A DNA stretch of 64,000 nucleotides from Leptolyngbya sp. NIES-3755. Its GTDB lineage: Bacteria > Cyanobacteriota > Cyanobacteriia > Leptolyngbyales > Leptolyngbyaceae. The notes under the pieces were generated by a model, which ran no database searches, was not told where the DNA came from, and worked only from the letters and a program-made list of their open reading frames with translations. A program made the position numbers and the translations under genes. Location: NCBI GenBank assembly GCA_001548435.1, contig AP017308.1, positions 2,799,030 to 2,863,029 on the forward strand, given 5' to 3'. Positions 26,046 to 34,823 of this stretch are shown here, piece after piece; the first letter of the stretch is position 1; each line of letters starts with the position of its first letter.

Positions 26046-27302
26046 CTAGCTGACTGCGGTTGCAGAGAGCACAGATTCTTTCAACAGAGCCGCCTTATCG
26101 GTTTGTTCCCAAGGCAGTTCCAGATCGGGACGACCAAAGTGACCATAAGCCGCCACGTCTTGATAGAAGCGACCGCCACGATCGCCTGGAAGCGTCCGCA
26201 AACCGAAGGTCTGGATAATTCCCGCTGGACGCAGTTCAAAATGTTTCTGCACTAATTCCAACAGAATGTCATCGCTGACTTTTCCAGTGCCGAAGGTTTC
26301 GATCATGATGCTCACCGGACGAGCAACACCGATCGCATAACTCAGTTGAACTTCGCACTTGTCCGCCAAACCTGCTGCGACAATGTTCTTCGCGGCGTAT
26401 CTTGCGGCATAGGCAGCACTTCGATCGACTTTTGTGGGATCTTTTCCAGAGAATGCACCGCCACCGTGACGAGAGTATCCACCGTAAGTATCAACAATGA
26501 TTTTCCGTCCGGTCAGACCCGAATCTCCTTGAGGTCCACCGATCACAAATTTTCCAGTTGGGTTGACTAAGAAACGAGTTTCGCTGTCGGGTTTGATGTC
26601 GATGTCTGCGAAACAAGGCTCAACAACAAGCGACCAGAGATCTGATTTGATTTTTTCTTGAATCGCAGCATCATCGGAAATATCGCCGATCGTTGCGGTG
26701 TGCTGAGTCGAAACCAAAATCGTATCAATTCCCACAGGTCGATCGTCTTCGTAGAGGACGGTGACTTGCGTTTTGCCATCCGGACGTAAGTAGGACAGTT
26801 GACCCGTTTTACGAACAGCAGCGAGTTTACGAGAAATCCGGTGAGCCAAACAGATTGGCAAAGGCATGAATTCAGGAGTTTCGTTGCAGGCAAAACCAAA
26901 CATAATGCCTTGGTCGCCAGCCCCGATCGCGTCGAGCGCTTCTGAGCTAAGATGTTCGCGGCTTTCTTGAGCGGTATCAACGCCTTGAGCGATGTCCGGG
27001 GATTGTTCATCGAGCGCGACCATCACAGCACAGCTATTCGAGCTAAACCCGTTCTCTGCACCTGTATAGCCAATTTCAGCAATTTTCTTTCGAGCGAGAT
27101 CGATGTAGTTGACGTTTGCTTTCGTGGTGATCTCACCTGTAATGAGAACCAATCCAGTGTTTACAACAACTTCTGCCGCCACCCGACTGCTCGGATCTTG
27201 GCTCAAAATCGCATCCAGAATCGTATCCGAAATCTGATCACAAATCTTGTCTGGGTGTCCTTCAGTGACGGACTCAGACGTGAAGAAATAACGACGGGAC
27301 AA
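26046..27302 (-). CDS. metK: S-adenosylmethionine synthase
   Basis: 418 residues. Hallmarks are [16 protein letters not shown] near the N-terminus, [10 protein letters not shown] (ATP site) and GGGAFSGKD (P-loop-like, phosphate binding). It makes S-adenosylmethionine from methionine and ATP. The start is a TTG at 27302: GGAG lies 7 bp upstream, whereas the TTG at 27308 almost touches the ribosome site. The resulting N-terminus [11 protein letters not shown] matches the family. A strong terminator follows. Confidence 0.96.
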   Translation of the reverse strand: MSRRYFFTSESVTEGHPDKICDQISDTILDAILSQDPSSRVAAEVVVNTGLVLITGEITTKANVNYIDLARKKIAEIGYTGAENGFSSNSCAVMVALDEQSPDIAQGVDTAQESREHLSSEALDAIGAGDQGIMFGFACNETPEFMPLPICLAHRISRKLAAVRKTGQLSYLRPDGKTQVTVLYEDDRPVGIDTILVSTQHTATIGDISDDAAIQEKIKSDLWSLVVEPCFADIDIKPDSETRFLVNPTGKFVIGGPQGDSGLTGRKIIVDTYGGYSRHGGGAFSGKDPTKVDRSAAYAARYAAKNIVAAGLADKCEVQLSYAIGVARPVSIMIETFGTGKVSDDILLELVQKHFELRPAGIIQTFGLRTLPGDRGGRFYQDVAAYGHFGRPDLELPWEQTDKAALLKESVLSATAVS

Positions 27303-27355
27303 GGGCAATCTCCTTTAATCTCGTGAATTGACCTGTAACAGTTAGCTGCAATACA

Positions 27356-27392
27356 GTTGCCGGAATTATATCACTCGGCTTCCGGCGGCAAC
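27356..27392 (-). promoter_or_regulatory. metK promoter overlapped by an inverted repeat
   Basis: On the minus strand TATAAT (27365-27370) stands about 15-16 bp after TTGCCG/GTTGCC, a weak -35. The same segment forms an imperfect inverted repeat: GTTGCC then GGAA on one side, TTCCGGCGGCAAC on the other, with a 3-base bulge. The expected transcript start lies near 27358, some 55 bases before the start codon. The repeat overlaps both promoter elements, so a bound protein could repress metK. Promoter plausible; operator function inferred. Confidence 0.5.
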
Positions 27393-27575
27393 TTGAACGT
27401 CAGAGGGAGATTAAACCAAAGGATGATCTTTTTCTTCCATCTCACGAAAGGAATGCCGAGAATCGTCATGCTGATCTACGAACGGCATCCTAGCAATATT
27501 ACTGAGGTAGAAACTATTTGCTCGACGACATCTTTATCGAGTCTTTGAAATTCAAGGCTTTATTTTGGTTTTAGC

Positions 27576-28307
27576 TTATTGTTCCGGATCATTCAGTTGA
27601 TCACCGAGGAGTCGATCGAACTCTGTTTTCACCAGCCGATAACACTCACACGAGGCATTCTCTAGCCCTTGTCGATCGAGAATCCGAATTCGTCCGCGAC
27701 TATACGTAATCAATCCCGCTTTTTGCAAAATTGCTGCGACGACGCTGACACTCGCACGACGAACACCAAGCATTTGAGACAGGAGTTCTTGAGTCAGAAA
27801 AAACTCATCGGTCGTGACTCGATCGTGACACATCAAAAGCCATCGACAGCAGCGCTCTTCTACCGAATGCAAGCGATTACAGGCAACCGTTTGAGAGAGT
27901 TGGCTAATCAGCGCTTGGGTATAGCACAAAAGCAATCCATAGAGTTGCGTTCCAGGTCTAACTTCCCGTCGAAAGGCATCCGCCCGCATTCGCATTCCAT
28001 CTCCTGCGACTTGGGCAATCACTTGCAGAGAAACCTGCTCCACTCCGAGCAACAAGTGAATGCCTGCCATTCCTTCATTACCGAGCGTGGCTGCCTCGAC
28101 CGTTTCCCCTTCTTCCGTGATTGTCACCATTGAAATCACACCATGATTGAGAAAATAGACATAATCGACAGGCTGATTCGGCTCGTACAGGACGAACTTA
28201 AACGGCAAAGTGACAAACTCCAAGTGTGGCGAAAGTCGATCGTACTCTTCCTGCAATAGAGCGCGGAGGAGCTTATTTTGAGTAGGACGAGAACGATTTT
28301 GAGGCAT
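27576..28307 (-). CDS. Crp-like regulator lacking the cNMP phosphate cassette (tandem copy A)
   Basis: 243 residues from ATG 28307 (a longer frame to 28340 exists). An N-terminal Crp-type barrel (LYEPNQPVDYVYFLNHGVIS) precedes a C-terminal winged helix (LTQELLSQMLGVRRASVSVV). The cyclic-nucleotide cassette is replaced by GNEGMAGIHLLLGVEQVS, so it probably does not bind cAMP. A paralogue lies immediately upstream (28417-29118) with colinear motifs such as EERCC, CECY and EFDRLLGD/QFDRPFDE. Ligand and targets are unknown. Confidence 0.82.
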   Translation of the reverse strand: MPQNRSRPTQNKLLRALLQEEYDRLSPHLEFVTLPFKFVLYEPNQPVDYVYFLNHGVISMVTITEEGETVEAATLGNEGMAGIHLLLGVEQVSLQVIAQVAGDGMRMRADAFRREVRPGTQLYGLLLCYTQALISQLSQTVACNRLHSVEERCCRWLLMCHDRVTTDEFFLTQELLSQMLGVRRASVSVVAAILQKAGLITYSRGRIRILDRQGLENASCECYRLVKTEFDRLLGDQLNDPEQ

Positions 28308-28416
28308 GAAAGCCAAGAGACCCAGGCGACACAAACCCACTCAGACCGAATCCGAATGCGGTTTCTAAGGTATAAGTCTTGTGTCACGGTTGTCTGTCCC
28401 TTACCGTACATAGGGT

Positions 28417-29118
28417 CTAGGGGGATTCGTCGAACGGTCGATCGAACTGCGATCGCAGAATTTGATAACACTCACACGCGGCGGATTCCAATCCAGCACG
28501 ATCGAGCAGCGTAATTCGTCCGCGCTGATGATGAATGAGTCCCGCTCGTTCTAAGGTTGTAACGATTTCACCGATGCGATCGCGTCTTACCCCGACCATT
28601 CGCGCCAGTAAGTCTTGCGTCAATGACAGGTCTGGAGTGCCGACTCGATCTTGCAAGAGCAGCAACAAATAACAGCAGCGTTCTTGCGTCGAATGCAGAT
28701 GAGTACAGGTGAGATTTTGAGCGATCTGATTCATCAGCGTTTGAACGTATCGCAGCAGAAAAGATTGCAGCGATCGGTTGACGCTGAGTTCAGCTTGCAA
28801 AGTTGTTGCCGAGATGCGGAGGGCAATTCCGGGAATCTGCACGATCGATCTCATGGGAATGCGTTCTGTGCCCAAAATCAGCGGAATGCCGATCATGCCC
28901 TCATTGCCAATGACAGCGGTTTCCACTTCACGTCCACCTTCCAGCAGATTCAAGTGGGCAATGACCGCTGTGGTGGGGAAATAGGCGTATTCGATCGCTT
29001 GATTCGGCTCATAAAGGATCTGTCCAAAGGTTAGCGTGACGGGTTCTAGTAGCGGAGTCAGACGCTCGTAATCGCCTGAAGGAAGCGCGGTTAGCAGTTG
29101 GTTTTTAGGCGGGGACAT
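28417..29118 (-). CDS. Crp-like regulator lacking the cNMP phosphate cassette (tandem copy B)
   Basis: 233 residues from ATG 29118, the start that matches its paralogue; an upstream start at 29187 would add 23 residues. It has the same architecture as copy A: LYEPNQAIEYAYFP in the barrel, GNEGMIGIPLILGTERIP in place of the nucleotide cassette, and LTQDLLARMVGVRRDRIGEI as recognition helix region. The two copies are 109 bp apart and read in the same direction. Confidence 0.82.
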   Translation of the reverse strand: MSPPKNQLLTALPSGDYERLTPLLEPVTLTFGQILYEPNQAIEYAYFPTTAVIAHLNLLEGGREVETAVIGNEGMIGIPLILGTERIPMRSIVQIPGIALRISATTLQAELSVNRSLQSFLLRYVQTLMNQIAQNLTCTHLHSTQERCCYLLLLLQDRVGTPDLSLTQDLLARMVGVRRDRIGEIVTTLERAGLIHHQRGRITLLDRAGLESAACECYQILRSQFDRPFDESP

Positions 29119-29396
29119 GGCTTGCAGGAGCCGCCGTAGACTGCTTGCCGAATGGCAAGAAACAGAATCGGTGAAATCTCTGGTCATGGGTTAAGGCTCA
29201 ACAAGAGACGCACGAACGGTCGCCCAGATGATTTATCCAGATCAGAGCGTTTTGCGCCTGTTGTTTACAAAAAAATGCTTCAGCGGATCTGCCCGTTATC
29301 GTACCGCAATCGCCCTGCCCAAACGCTCTATAGATGGGAAGAATTGGAGTTTGCAGGGGAATTTGCTCCTCTGTCTTTTGGTAGTGATTGAGACCT

Positions 29397-29786
29397 TCAC
29401 GAAGCGGATTGCGGAATTAGCTCAGTAATGGTGCGGTAGAGCAGGTCGAGATCGATCGGTTTGGGTAAATGTCTCTGAAATCCAGCAGCAAAGGCTTGTT
29501 TACGTTCGTCTTCGTCTGCTGAACCTGTGACCGCGATCGCAGGAATTGTAATGGAGCGCGATCGGAGTTCCTGCAAAAAACTAAACCCGTCTGCATCAGG
29601 CATCCGTATATCGCTGATGAGCAAATCAGGTCGCCAATCAGACAAGGCTGCAAAGGCAGATCCAACATCTTCCGTCGCAACCACTTCTGCTCCTTCGGCT
29701 TCAAGGGCGACGATCATCATGTCACGAGAATCTTGATCGTCTTCAACCAGTAAAATTCGCAAACCTTGCAGAGCCAGAGCTTCCAT
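29397..29786 (-). CDS. Stand-alone response regulator receiver (CheY-like)
   Basis: 129 residues from ATG 29786; a longer frame to 29834 adds a hydrophobic stretch without support. The receiver domain shows RILLVEDDQDSRD (acidic pocket), the phospho-acceptor in DLLISDIRMPDADG and the lysine in HLPKPIDLD. There is no output domain. The sequence is close to the C-terminal receiver domains of the hybrid kinases at 51.7 and 62 kb, so it may be a free partner of such kinases. Confidence 0.87.
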   Translation of the reverse strand: MEALALQGLRILLVEDDQDSRDMMIVALEAEGAEVVATEDVGSAFAALSDWRPDLLISDIRMPDADGFSFLQELRSRSITIPAIAVTGSADEDERKQAFAAGFQRHLPKPIDLDLLYRTITELIPQSAS

Positions 29787-29968
29787 ACCAATATTTGACG
29801 CAATAAGGGGAACCCACAAAAGAGAAAGAGCCAAAGTCCAATGGAGTAAGGCGATCTTGCTGCCGTCTGATAAACCCTATCGAGCTAGTCGAATTCTTGT
29901 CTGTACGGTTTCGTACACAGAGCTAAAATTCTGTCTATGGTTAGATGGAAAACCTAAAAGTAATCGAA

Positions 29969-30694
29969 CTACGGAATTGCAACAATCACTACGGTGATAT
30001 TGTCTCGACCTCCGTGATCTTTAGCCGCGTTAATTAAAGCGATGGCAGCTTTTTCACAAGCTCGAATCCCTTTTAAGTGAGTCGCAATAATCTGATCTGT
30101 GAGTTCTTCTGTGAGTCCATCGCTACACAGTAGTAAGCGATCGCCAGATTGTACGGAGAGCGATCGAATCTCAACCGTGTCCAAATCAGGTCGTCCTAAA
30201 CACTGTGCTAAAACATGTCGCATCGGATGAACTCGTGCTTGATCGGGTGTCAGTTCGCCCAATCTCATTGCCCGCGCTACCCAGGTGTGATCCTCAGTGA
30301 TTTGCTCTAATTTGGCTCCCCGCAAGCGATAAAGCCTTGAGTCGCCAATGTGCGTGTAAAGCGGTTGTTCATCACGGAAAATCACTGCCACCGCGGTCGT
30401 TCCCATGTCGGCTCGTTCTGGATTCATCCGCTGATCTTTCATGATCGCCTGATTCGCCTCTAACATCGCTTGTTCGAGTAGCGTTGCCGAATCGATATCG
30501 GTATCCCACTGCTGTGTGAGAAAGGCTTGCATCGTCTCGATCGCAATGCGACTGGCTTCCTGTCCACCAGCATGACCCCCCATGCCGTCTGCAACGATAA
30601 AAAATCGCTCATCTGGATCGACAGCATAAGCATCTTGGTTAACCGATCGGATCAATCCCGTATCAGTCATCCCAGCGGTAAAGAAGCGTTTCAT
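29969..30694 (-). CDS. PP2C-type serine/threonine protein phosphatase (Stp1-like)
   Basis: 241 residues with the metal-binding motifs of bacterial PP2C: GLIRSVNQDAY, VADGMGGHAGG, LLCSDGLTEEL and GGRDNITVV. It is complete and should be active, removing phosphate from Ser/Thr. It is 95 bp downstream of the AarF kinase gene and in the same direction as the pseudokinase gene at 33-34.6 kb. Confidence 0.93.
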   Translation of the reverse strand: MKRFFTAGMTDTGLIRSVNQDAYAVDPDERFFIVADGMGGHAGGQEASRIAIETMQAFLTQQWDTDIDSATLLEQAMLEANQAIMKDQRMNPERADMGTTAVAVIFRDEQPLYTHIGDSRLYRLRGAKLEQITEDHTWVARAMRLGELTPDQARVHPMRHVLAQCLGRPDLDTVEIRSLSVQSGDRLLLCSDGLTEELTDQIIATHLKGIRACEKAAIALINAAKDHGGRDNITVVIVAIP

Positions 30695-30788
30695 GAGTGT
30701 TAAGCGAATCGGGGTAGACAGCGTTGAAGCCGAATTACATCTGCTTTAAATTCAATTATTCACATCTCACTCGAAATCACACCAGAAT

Positions 30789-32657
30789 TTAAGGCATTCG
30801 ATCGTATCGATCGAGTTTCATCATTAATCGAATCAATGCAATTCCACTCACTACAGCCGCGATCGCAACTATTCCGGCAACCCAAAAAAGTTGATTAACC
30901 AGCAAAATTGTCGAGGAAATTGTAAAAGCACAAGTGAGCAGGGTGTAATTCGTGCCCATATTCACGCCGCTCATTTTGCGAAGAATGCGATCGGTTTCTG
31001 TCGATCGAACTCTGACGCGCAAGTCTCCCCGCTCCAACTTATCCAAGGTGTCTTCAATTCGACGCGGCAACCCGAAGGCAGTACTACTGACTTGCACGGC
31101 TTGTCGGCTCAATTCGTTTAACAGTCCACCATCTGGGGAGTTTCCACTATTTGTCATAAGCTGCATTGCAAATGGTTTTGCAACCTCCATAAAGTTAAAT
31201 TCTGGGTCTAGCCCTTTACCGACTCCTTCCAACGTCGAGAAGGCTCTCATCACAAAAGTGAATGTTGCTGGGAATCGGAACGGTTGATCATACGCGATTT
31301 CATACAAATCGTCACTGATCGCGTTCACAGATTGATCTTCAAACGGTTTGTCCATGAAGTTATCCAGCATGAACTGAACCGATCGACGAACGGGACCCAT
31401 ATCATCGGTTGGAGCCAACGCACCTAAATCGATTAGGGATCTGACGACGCGATCGCCATCTTTCTGAGCAACTCCGAAGAACGTATCGAGTAATCGATCG
31501 CGGGTGAGGGGTTTAATCTGTCCCATCATGCCGAAATCGTAAAAGATCAGCCCCCCCTCTGGACTAACCGCGATATTGCCTGGATGCGGATCAGCGTGAA
31601 AAAATCCGTCATCTAAAAGCTGATGGAGATAGGCTCTTGCACCCAATTGAGCGAGATTTTTACGATCGAGTCCCGCCGCTTCTAAGGCTTCATAATGACT
31701 GATCTTGATTCCCGGCATGTATTCGAGCGTCAGAACACGCGGAGAAGCATAGCGCCAATACACTCTCGGCACGTGAATCCAATCAAATCCTCGGAAATTC
31801 CGTCGAAATGTATCCGCGTTCCGTCCTTCATTCAGATAGTCGATTTCTTCCCACAGAATCTTACAGCACTCTTCGTAAATGCCAATCCAGTCACGCCCTT
31901 TGCCCCACTCTGGATGATTCTGAAAATAGCGAGTAATCCCTTTGAGAATCTGTAAATCAATCTCAAATAACTGTTTCAGTGCGGGACGTTGCACTTTGAC
32001 AACCACTTCTTCACCAGAGTGCAACTGAGCGCGGTGAACTTGTCCCAAACTCGCAGCCGCCAGCGGAATCGGATCGAAACTCCGATAAAGTTCTTCGATC
32101 GATTTCCCTAAATCCGTATGAATAATGTGCGCCGCCTGCTCATAACTAAAAGCAGGCACACGGTCTTGGAGTTTCGTCAATTCCTCGACAAACTCACTCG
32201 CAAACAAATCTGCCCGTGTCGAAAAGAGTTGTCCCAGCTTAATAAAAGTCGGACCGAGATCGAGCAGCGTTTCTCGAATCCAAATCGCTAACGATTGTCG
32301 TCGAGCCGCCTTTTTCGCGTCACTAATCCCACCTTTGTAGCTCCAAGATTTGTTGTAGAGCCACCGCGATCCCATCAATTTCAGCACAAACGACCAGATA
32401 TCAAAAAATCGGCGGTTGCGCGAATATTTCTCCCGATTCCAGCGATACGACTTCGTAGAATACAAAGTCTCAGGAGCTTTTCGCCGCCGAGAAACAGTTC
32501 GGGGCGCTCCATTCAACTCAGATTCATGCGAGTCAGTAGGCTCAGGAAGACGCAAGGGATTCACCTTTTCGGGATCGTTCACAGGTTCGGAGACAGAATG
32601 CTCCGTTGATGCCACTGGGCTGGAGTCATTGGAAGAAACAGACACGCGATTTCTCAA
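30789..32657 (-). CDS. AarF/UbiB (ABC1) family atypical kinase
   Basis: 622 residues. A low-complexity N-terminus is followed by the UbiB motifs: LGPTFIKLGQLFSTR (KxGQ), PLAAASLGQVH (alanine-rich loop in place of the glycine loop), ILTLEYMPG, HADPHPGNI (catalytic loop) and YDFGMMG (metal loop). Two membrane helices lie at the C-terminus (about 565-612). Plant and cyanobacterial relatives act in plastoquinone and prenyl-lipid metabolism. The upstream DUF6825-like gene is 34 bp away. Confidence 0.92.
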   Translation of the reverse strand: MRNRVSVSSNDSSPVASTEHSVSEPVNDPEKVNPLRLPEPTDSHESELNGAPRTVSRRRKAPETLYSTKSYRWNREKYSRNRRFFDIWSFVLKLMGSRWLYNKSWSYKGGISDAKKAARRQSLAIWIRETLLDLGPTFIKLGQLFSTRADLFASEFVEELTKLQDRVPAFSYEQAAHIIHTDLGKSIEELYRSFDPIPLAAASLGQVHRAQLHSGEEVVVKVQRPALKQLFEIDLQILKGITRYFQNHPEWGKGRDWIGIYEECCKILWEEIDYLNEGRNADTFRRNFRGFDWIHVPRVYWRYASPRVLTLEYMPGIKISHYEALEAAGLDRKNLAQLGARAYLHQLLDDGFFHADPHPGNIAVSPEGGLIFYDFGMMGQIKPLTRDRLLDTFFGVAQKDGDRVVRSLIDLGALAPTDDMGPVRRSVQFMLDNFMDKPFEDQSVNAISDDLYEIAYDQPFRFPATFTFVMRAFSTLEGVGKGLDPEFNFMEVAKPFAMQLMTNSGNSPDGGLLNELSRQAVQVSSTAFGLPRRIEDTLDKLERGDLRVRVRSTETDRILRKMSGVNMGTNYTLLTCAFTISSTILLVNQLFWVAGIVAIAAVVSGIALIRLMMKLDRYDRMP

Positions 32658-32691
32658 CTAAAACTGAATTTAAAACTTTGAAATAGAAAAC

Positions 32692-33033
32692 TTATTGGCT
32701 CGATCGCAGTCGATAGCGCTGAAGTTCAGACCGCAACTGGGCGATTTCGGCTCTCAAATCATCGATCGTCGCTTGCAAATCGCCTCCAGTTTGTAGATCC
32801 AAAGGCACGATCGTGGTCGTCGTGGTCGTCGTGGTCGTCGGAGTCGCGATCGAAGCCTCTCGTTCTGCTCGTTCCATCACTTCTTCGACGAACTGCCGCA
32901 GATTTTCCCGCTGTTCCGCATCAAACTTGCCCAACTCACTCAGAGCATCAGTGACCCCAGCTTCGAGCTTTTCATAAGCAATTTCAGCGATCGCTCGACC
33001 CACAAAAAAGGCATGAACTAATGGAGTACTCAT
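32692..33033 (-). CDS. Small cyanobacterial protein with C-terminal coiled coil (DUF6825-like)
   Basis: 113 residues. The N-terminal helical domain ([20 protein letters not shown]...) resembles a conserved cyanobacterial/plastid family, and a coiled coil ([20 protein letters not shown]) closes the protein. A run of nine threonines joins them, encoded by three perfect copies of a 9-bp repeat (32813-32839). The gene precedes the AarF kinase by 34 bp and is probably co-transcribed with it. Function unknown. Confidence 0.7.
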   Translation of the reverse strand: MSTPLVHAFFVGRAIAEIAYEKLEAGVTDALSELGKFDAEQRENLRQFVEEVMERAEREASIATPTTTTTTTTTIVPLDLQTGGDLQATIDDLRAEIAQLRSELQRYRLRSSQ

Positions 33034-33109
33034 AAAATCTTTACCTAGCGCTGCCTGAATTATAGCGTGAGCCGCCCAGAGGGCAAGTCAGCCACAAGCG
33101 GAATCTTGA

Positions 33110-34627
33110 TTAGGGTGTTGAAATCGGCGGAGTGGGTTCAACCTCACGAGTACTCGGTCTGACCGGAGCAGGAGTCACCGGAGCAGGAGTCGCAACGGGG
33201 GGCACGATCGGTTCAGGTGTTTGAATTGGAACAGGCTCGATCGGGGGTTCGATCTCTGGAGAGGGCTTTACAGGAGTCACAGGTTGAATCGGTTCAACTG
33301 GCTCAACGACTTGGCGACGAGGGCGAGTGTAATTTGGCAGGGGTTCTTCAACCTTGGGCGGAGTGTACCGAGGTTGATCGACTTCAGACCCGATCGAGGG
33401 TTGCGGTACTTTGTCAGTTTTTGCACTGCCTGATTCTAGGGGCAAGTCCTTCAAAGTGTTTTCACTTGGACTGATTGTGCCCTTCCATTCTTTCTCTGAA
33501 AAAGTCTGAATGGGTTGCAGTATCGTAGTTCCGCCAGGAGATTTGGCAGCACTGAGCCGCAGAGCCATCCCGAACCCAATTCCAATCGCACCCGCAGCCG
33601 CGATCGTTAACATCAAAACTTTCGGCAGTCGAGGGCGGGGAGTGAGGGTCACGACTTGGGCAGGAGGGGTAGAGAGTTTCGGTGGAGGCGTAGGCGCTTT
33701 TGCGGGTGGGTTTGTTGATCGTCCATTTTGAGCAACGGGAAAGGGCACAGGAACAGGTTCTACAGATTTAGATCGACCGTTTTGTGCAGGGGCAGGCGGA
33801 ACACTCTGCACACTATGATTGGCTGGAACTGAATGATTTGTTGCCATCAACGGTAGAGTCGTGTTTGGCAAGAGACGCAACCAATCATCGACGGTTTGAA
33901 GTTGCCATTCTGGATCGCTTGTCAATCCTCGGAAGATCGCTTGTTTGGTGGCAGGACTCCAAGAATATTGCTCAAACGAGAGAGACCCATCTGGCGATTG
34001 TCCGGTGAGCAGAAAATAGAGGGTTGCAGCTAGGGAATAAAGGTCGATCGAGAATCGGTTCTCTCGGTTCCAATCTGGATGAGGCGGCAGAAATGGATTG
34101 GGTTCGCCGGGAGTTGCCACTGCCAGATCATGCACGAATCCGAATCCGACCAGAATTCCTAAATTGGTTCCTTGACGACGAATGATCGTTTCCGGTCGAA
34201 TGTTGCGATGAATCAGTCCATTGCGATGTGCCACACTCAGGGCTGAAGCGACTTGCCGCATGTAGTGAATGGCTTCAGCTTCGGTGAGACTGGGTGCGTT
34301 TCGGGTGGAAATGCGATCGTACAACGTTTGACCGGGCACATAGTCCATCACCAGAAACGGCAGTCCGTCTTCTTGGAAAAAGTCGAGGACGCGAACAATA
34401 CTAGGATGCTGACAACGAGCAAGAAGGCGAGTTTCTTCAGTGAAGCGGGTTTTGAGTTGGGGAAAGCTTTGGGTGATTTGGAGAGACGGATCGATCGTTT
34501 TAATCACGATCGATTGCTGGAGCAGCGTTTGGGTAGCGAGATAAGTCGCGCCTAGGCTTTCGTGCCCTAACACTTGGTTGAGTTGGTATTTGCCGTTTTG
34601 AAGGGTTGCACCCATTCGTAGTTTCAT
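33110..34627 (-). CDS. Ser/Thr kinase-like protein, predicted pseudokinase, with membrane anchor
   Basis: 505 residues from ATG 34627. The kinase-like domain (about 10-265) keeps the N-lobe lysine (Lys43, VIKTID) and a regulatory-spine context. The catalytic loop reads HRNIRPETI, so the catalytic Asp is Asn142, and the DFG motif reads GFG at 161-163, so the metal-binding Asp is lost. Phosphotransfer is therefore unlikely. A hydrophobic helix at about 340-362 is followed by a long Pro/Glu-rich tail (PVTPVKPSPEIEPPIEPVPIQ-like). Possible role: membrane scaffold or ligand sensor. The upstream membrane GTPase gene and the downstream DUF6825-like gene lie on the same strand. Confidence 0.85.
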   Translation of the reverse strand: MKLRMGATLQNGKYQLNQVLGHESLGATYLATQTLLQQSIVIKTIDPSLQITQSFPQLKTRFTEETRLLARCQHPSIVRVLDFFQEDGLPFLVMDYVPGQTLYDRISTRNAPSLTEAEAIHYMRQVASALSVAHRNGLIHRNIRPETIIRRQGTNLGILVGFGFVHDLAVATPGEPNPFLPPHPDWNRENRFSIDLYSLAATLYFLLTGQSPDGSLSFEQYSWSPATKQAIFRGLTSDPEWQLQTVDDWLRLLPNTTLPLMATNHSVPANHSVQSVPPAPAQNGRSKSVEPVPVPFPVAQNGRSTNPPAKAPTPPPKLSTPPAQVVTLTPRPRLPKVLMLTIAAAGAIGIGFGMALRLSAAKSPGGTTILQPIQTFSEKEWKGTISPSENTLKDLPLESGSAKTDKVPQPSIGSEVDQPRYTPPKVEEPLPNYTRPRRQVVEPVEPIQPVTPVKPSPEIEPPIEPVPIQTPEPIVPPVATPAPVTPAPVRPSTREVEPTPPISTP

Positions 34628-34823
34628 CCTGGCGGCTCCTGCACACAATCCAGATTATGCTAACCCCTTCGCGACACTTTCCCAACATTCCGGATAGGTC
34701 TGAGCGATCGAAAAATCTCTACGATCGTGAATCATTGCTGATCAACGATCGGGCTTTGAAAAGTGGTAACTCCTTGGAATGCGAGAAGGTTCAATCCGGA
34801 GGCAAGTAAGCTAACTTTCATCG

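Noticed and set aside
27309-27420. SAM riboswitch in front of metK
   Set aside because: The palindrome overlaps the likely -35/-10 region and so would not be fully transcribed; I find none of the conserved SAM-I core elements.
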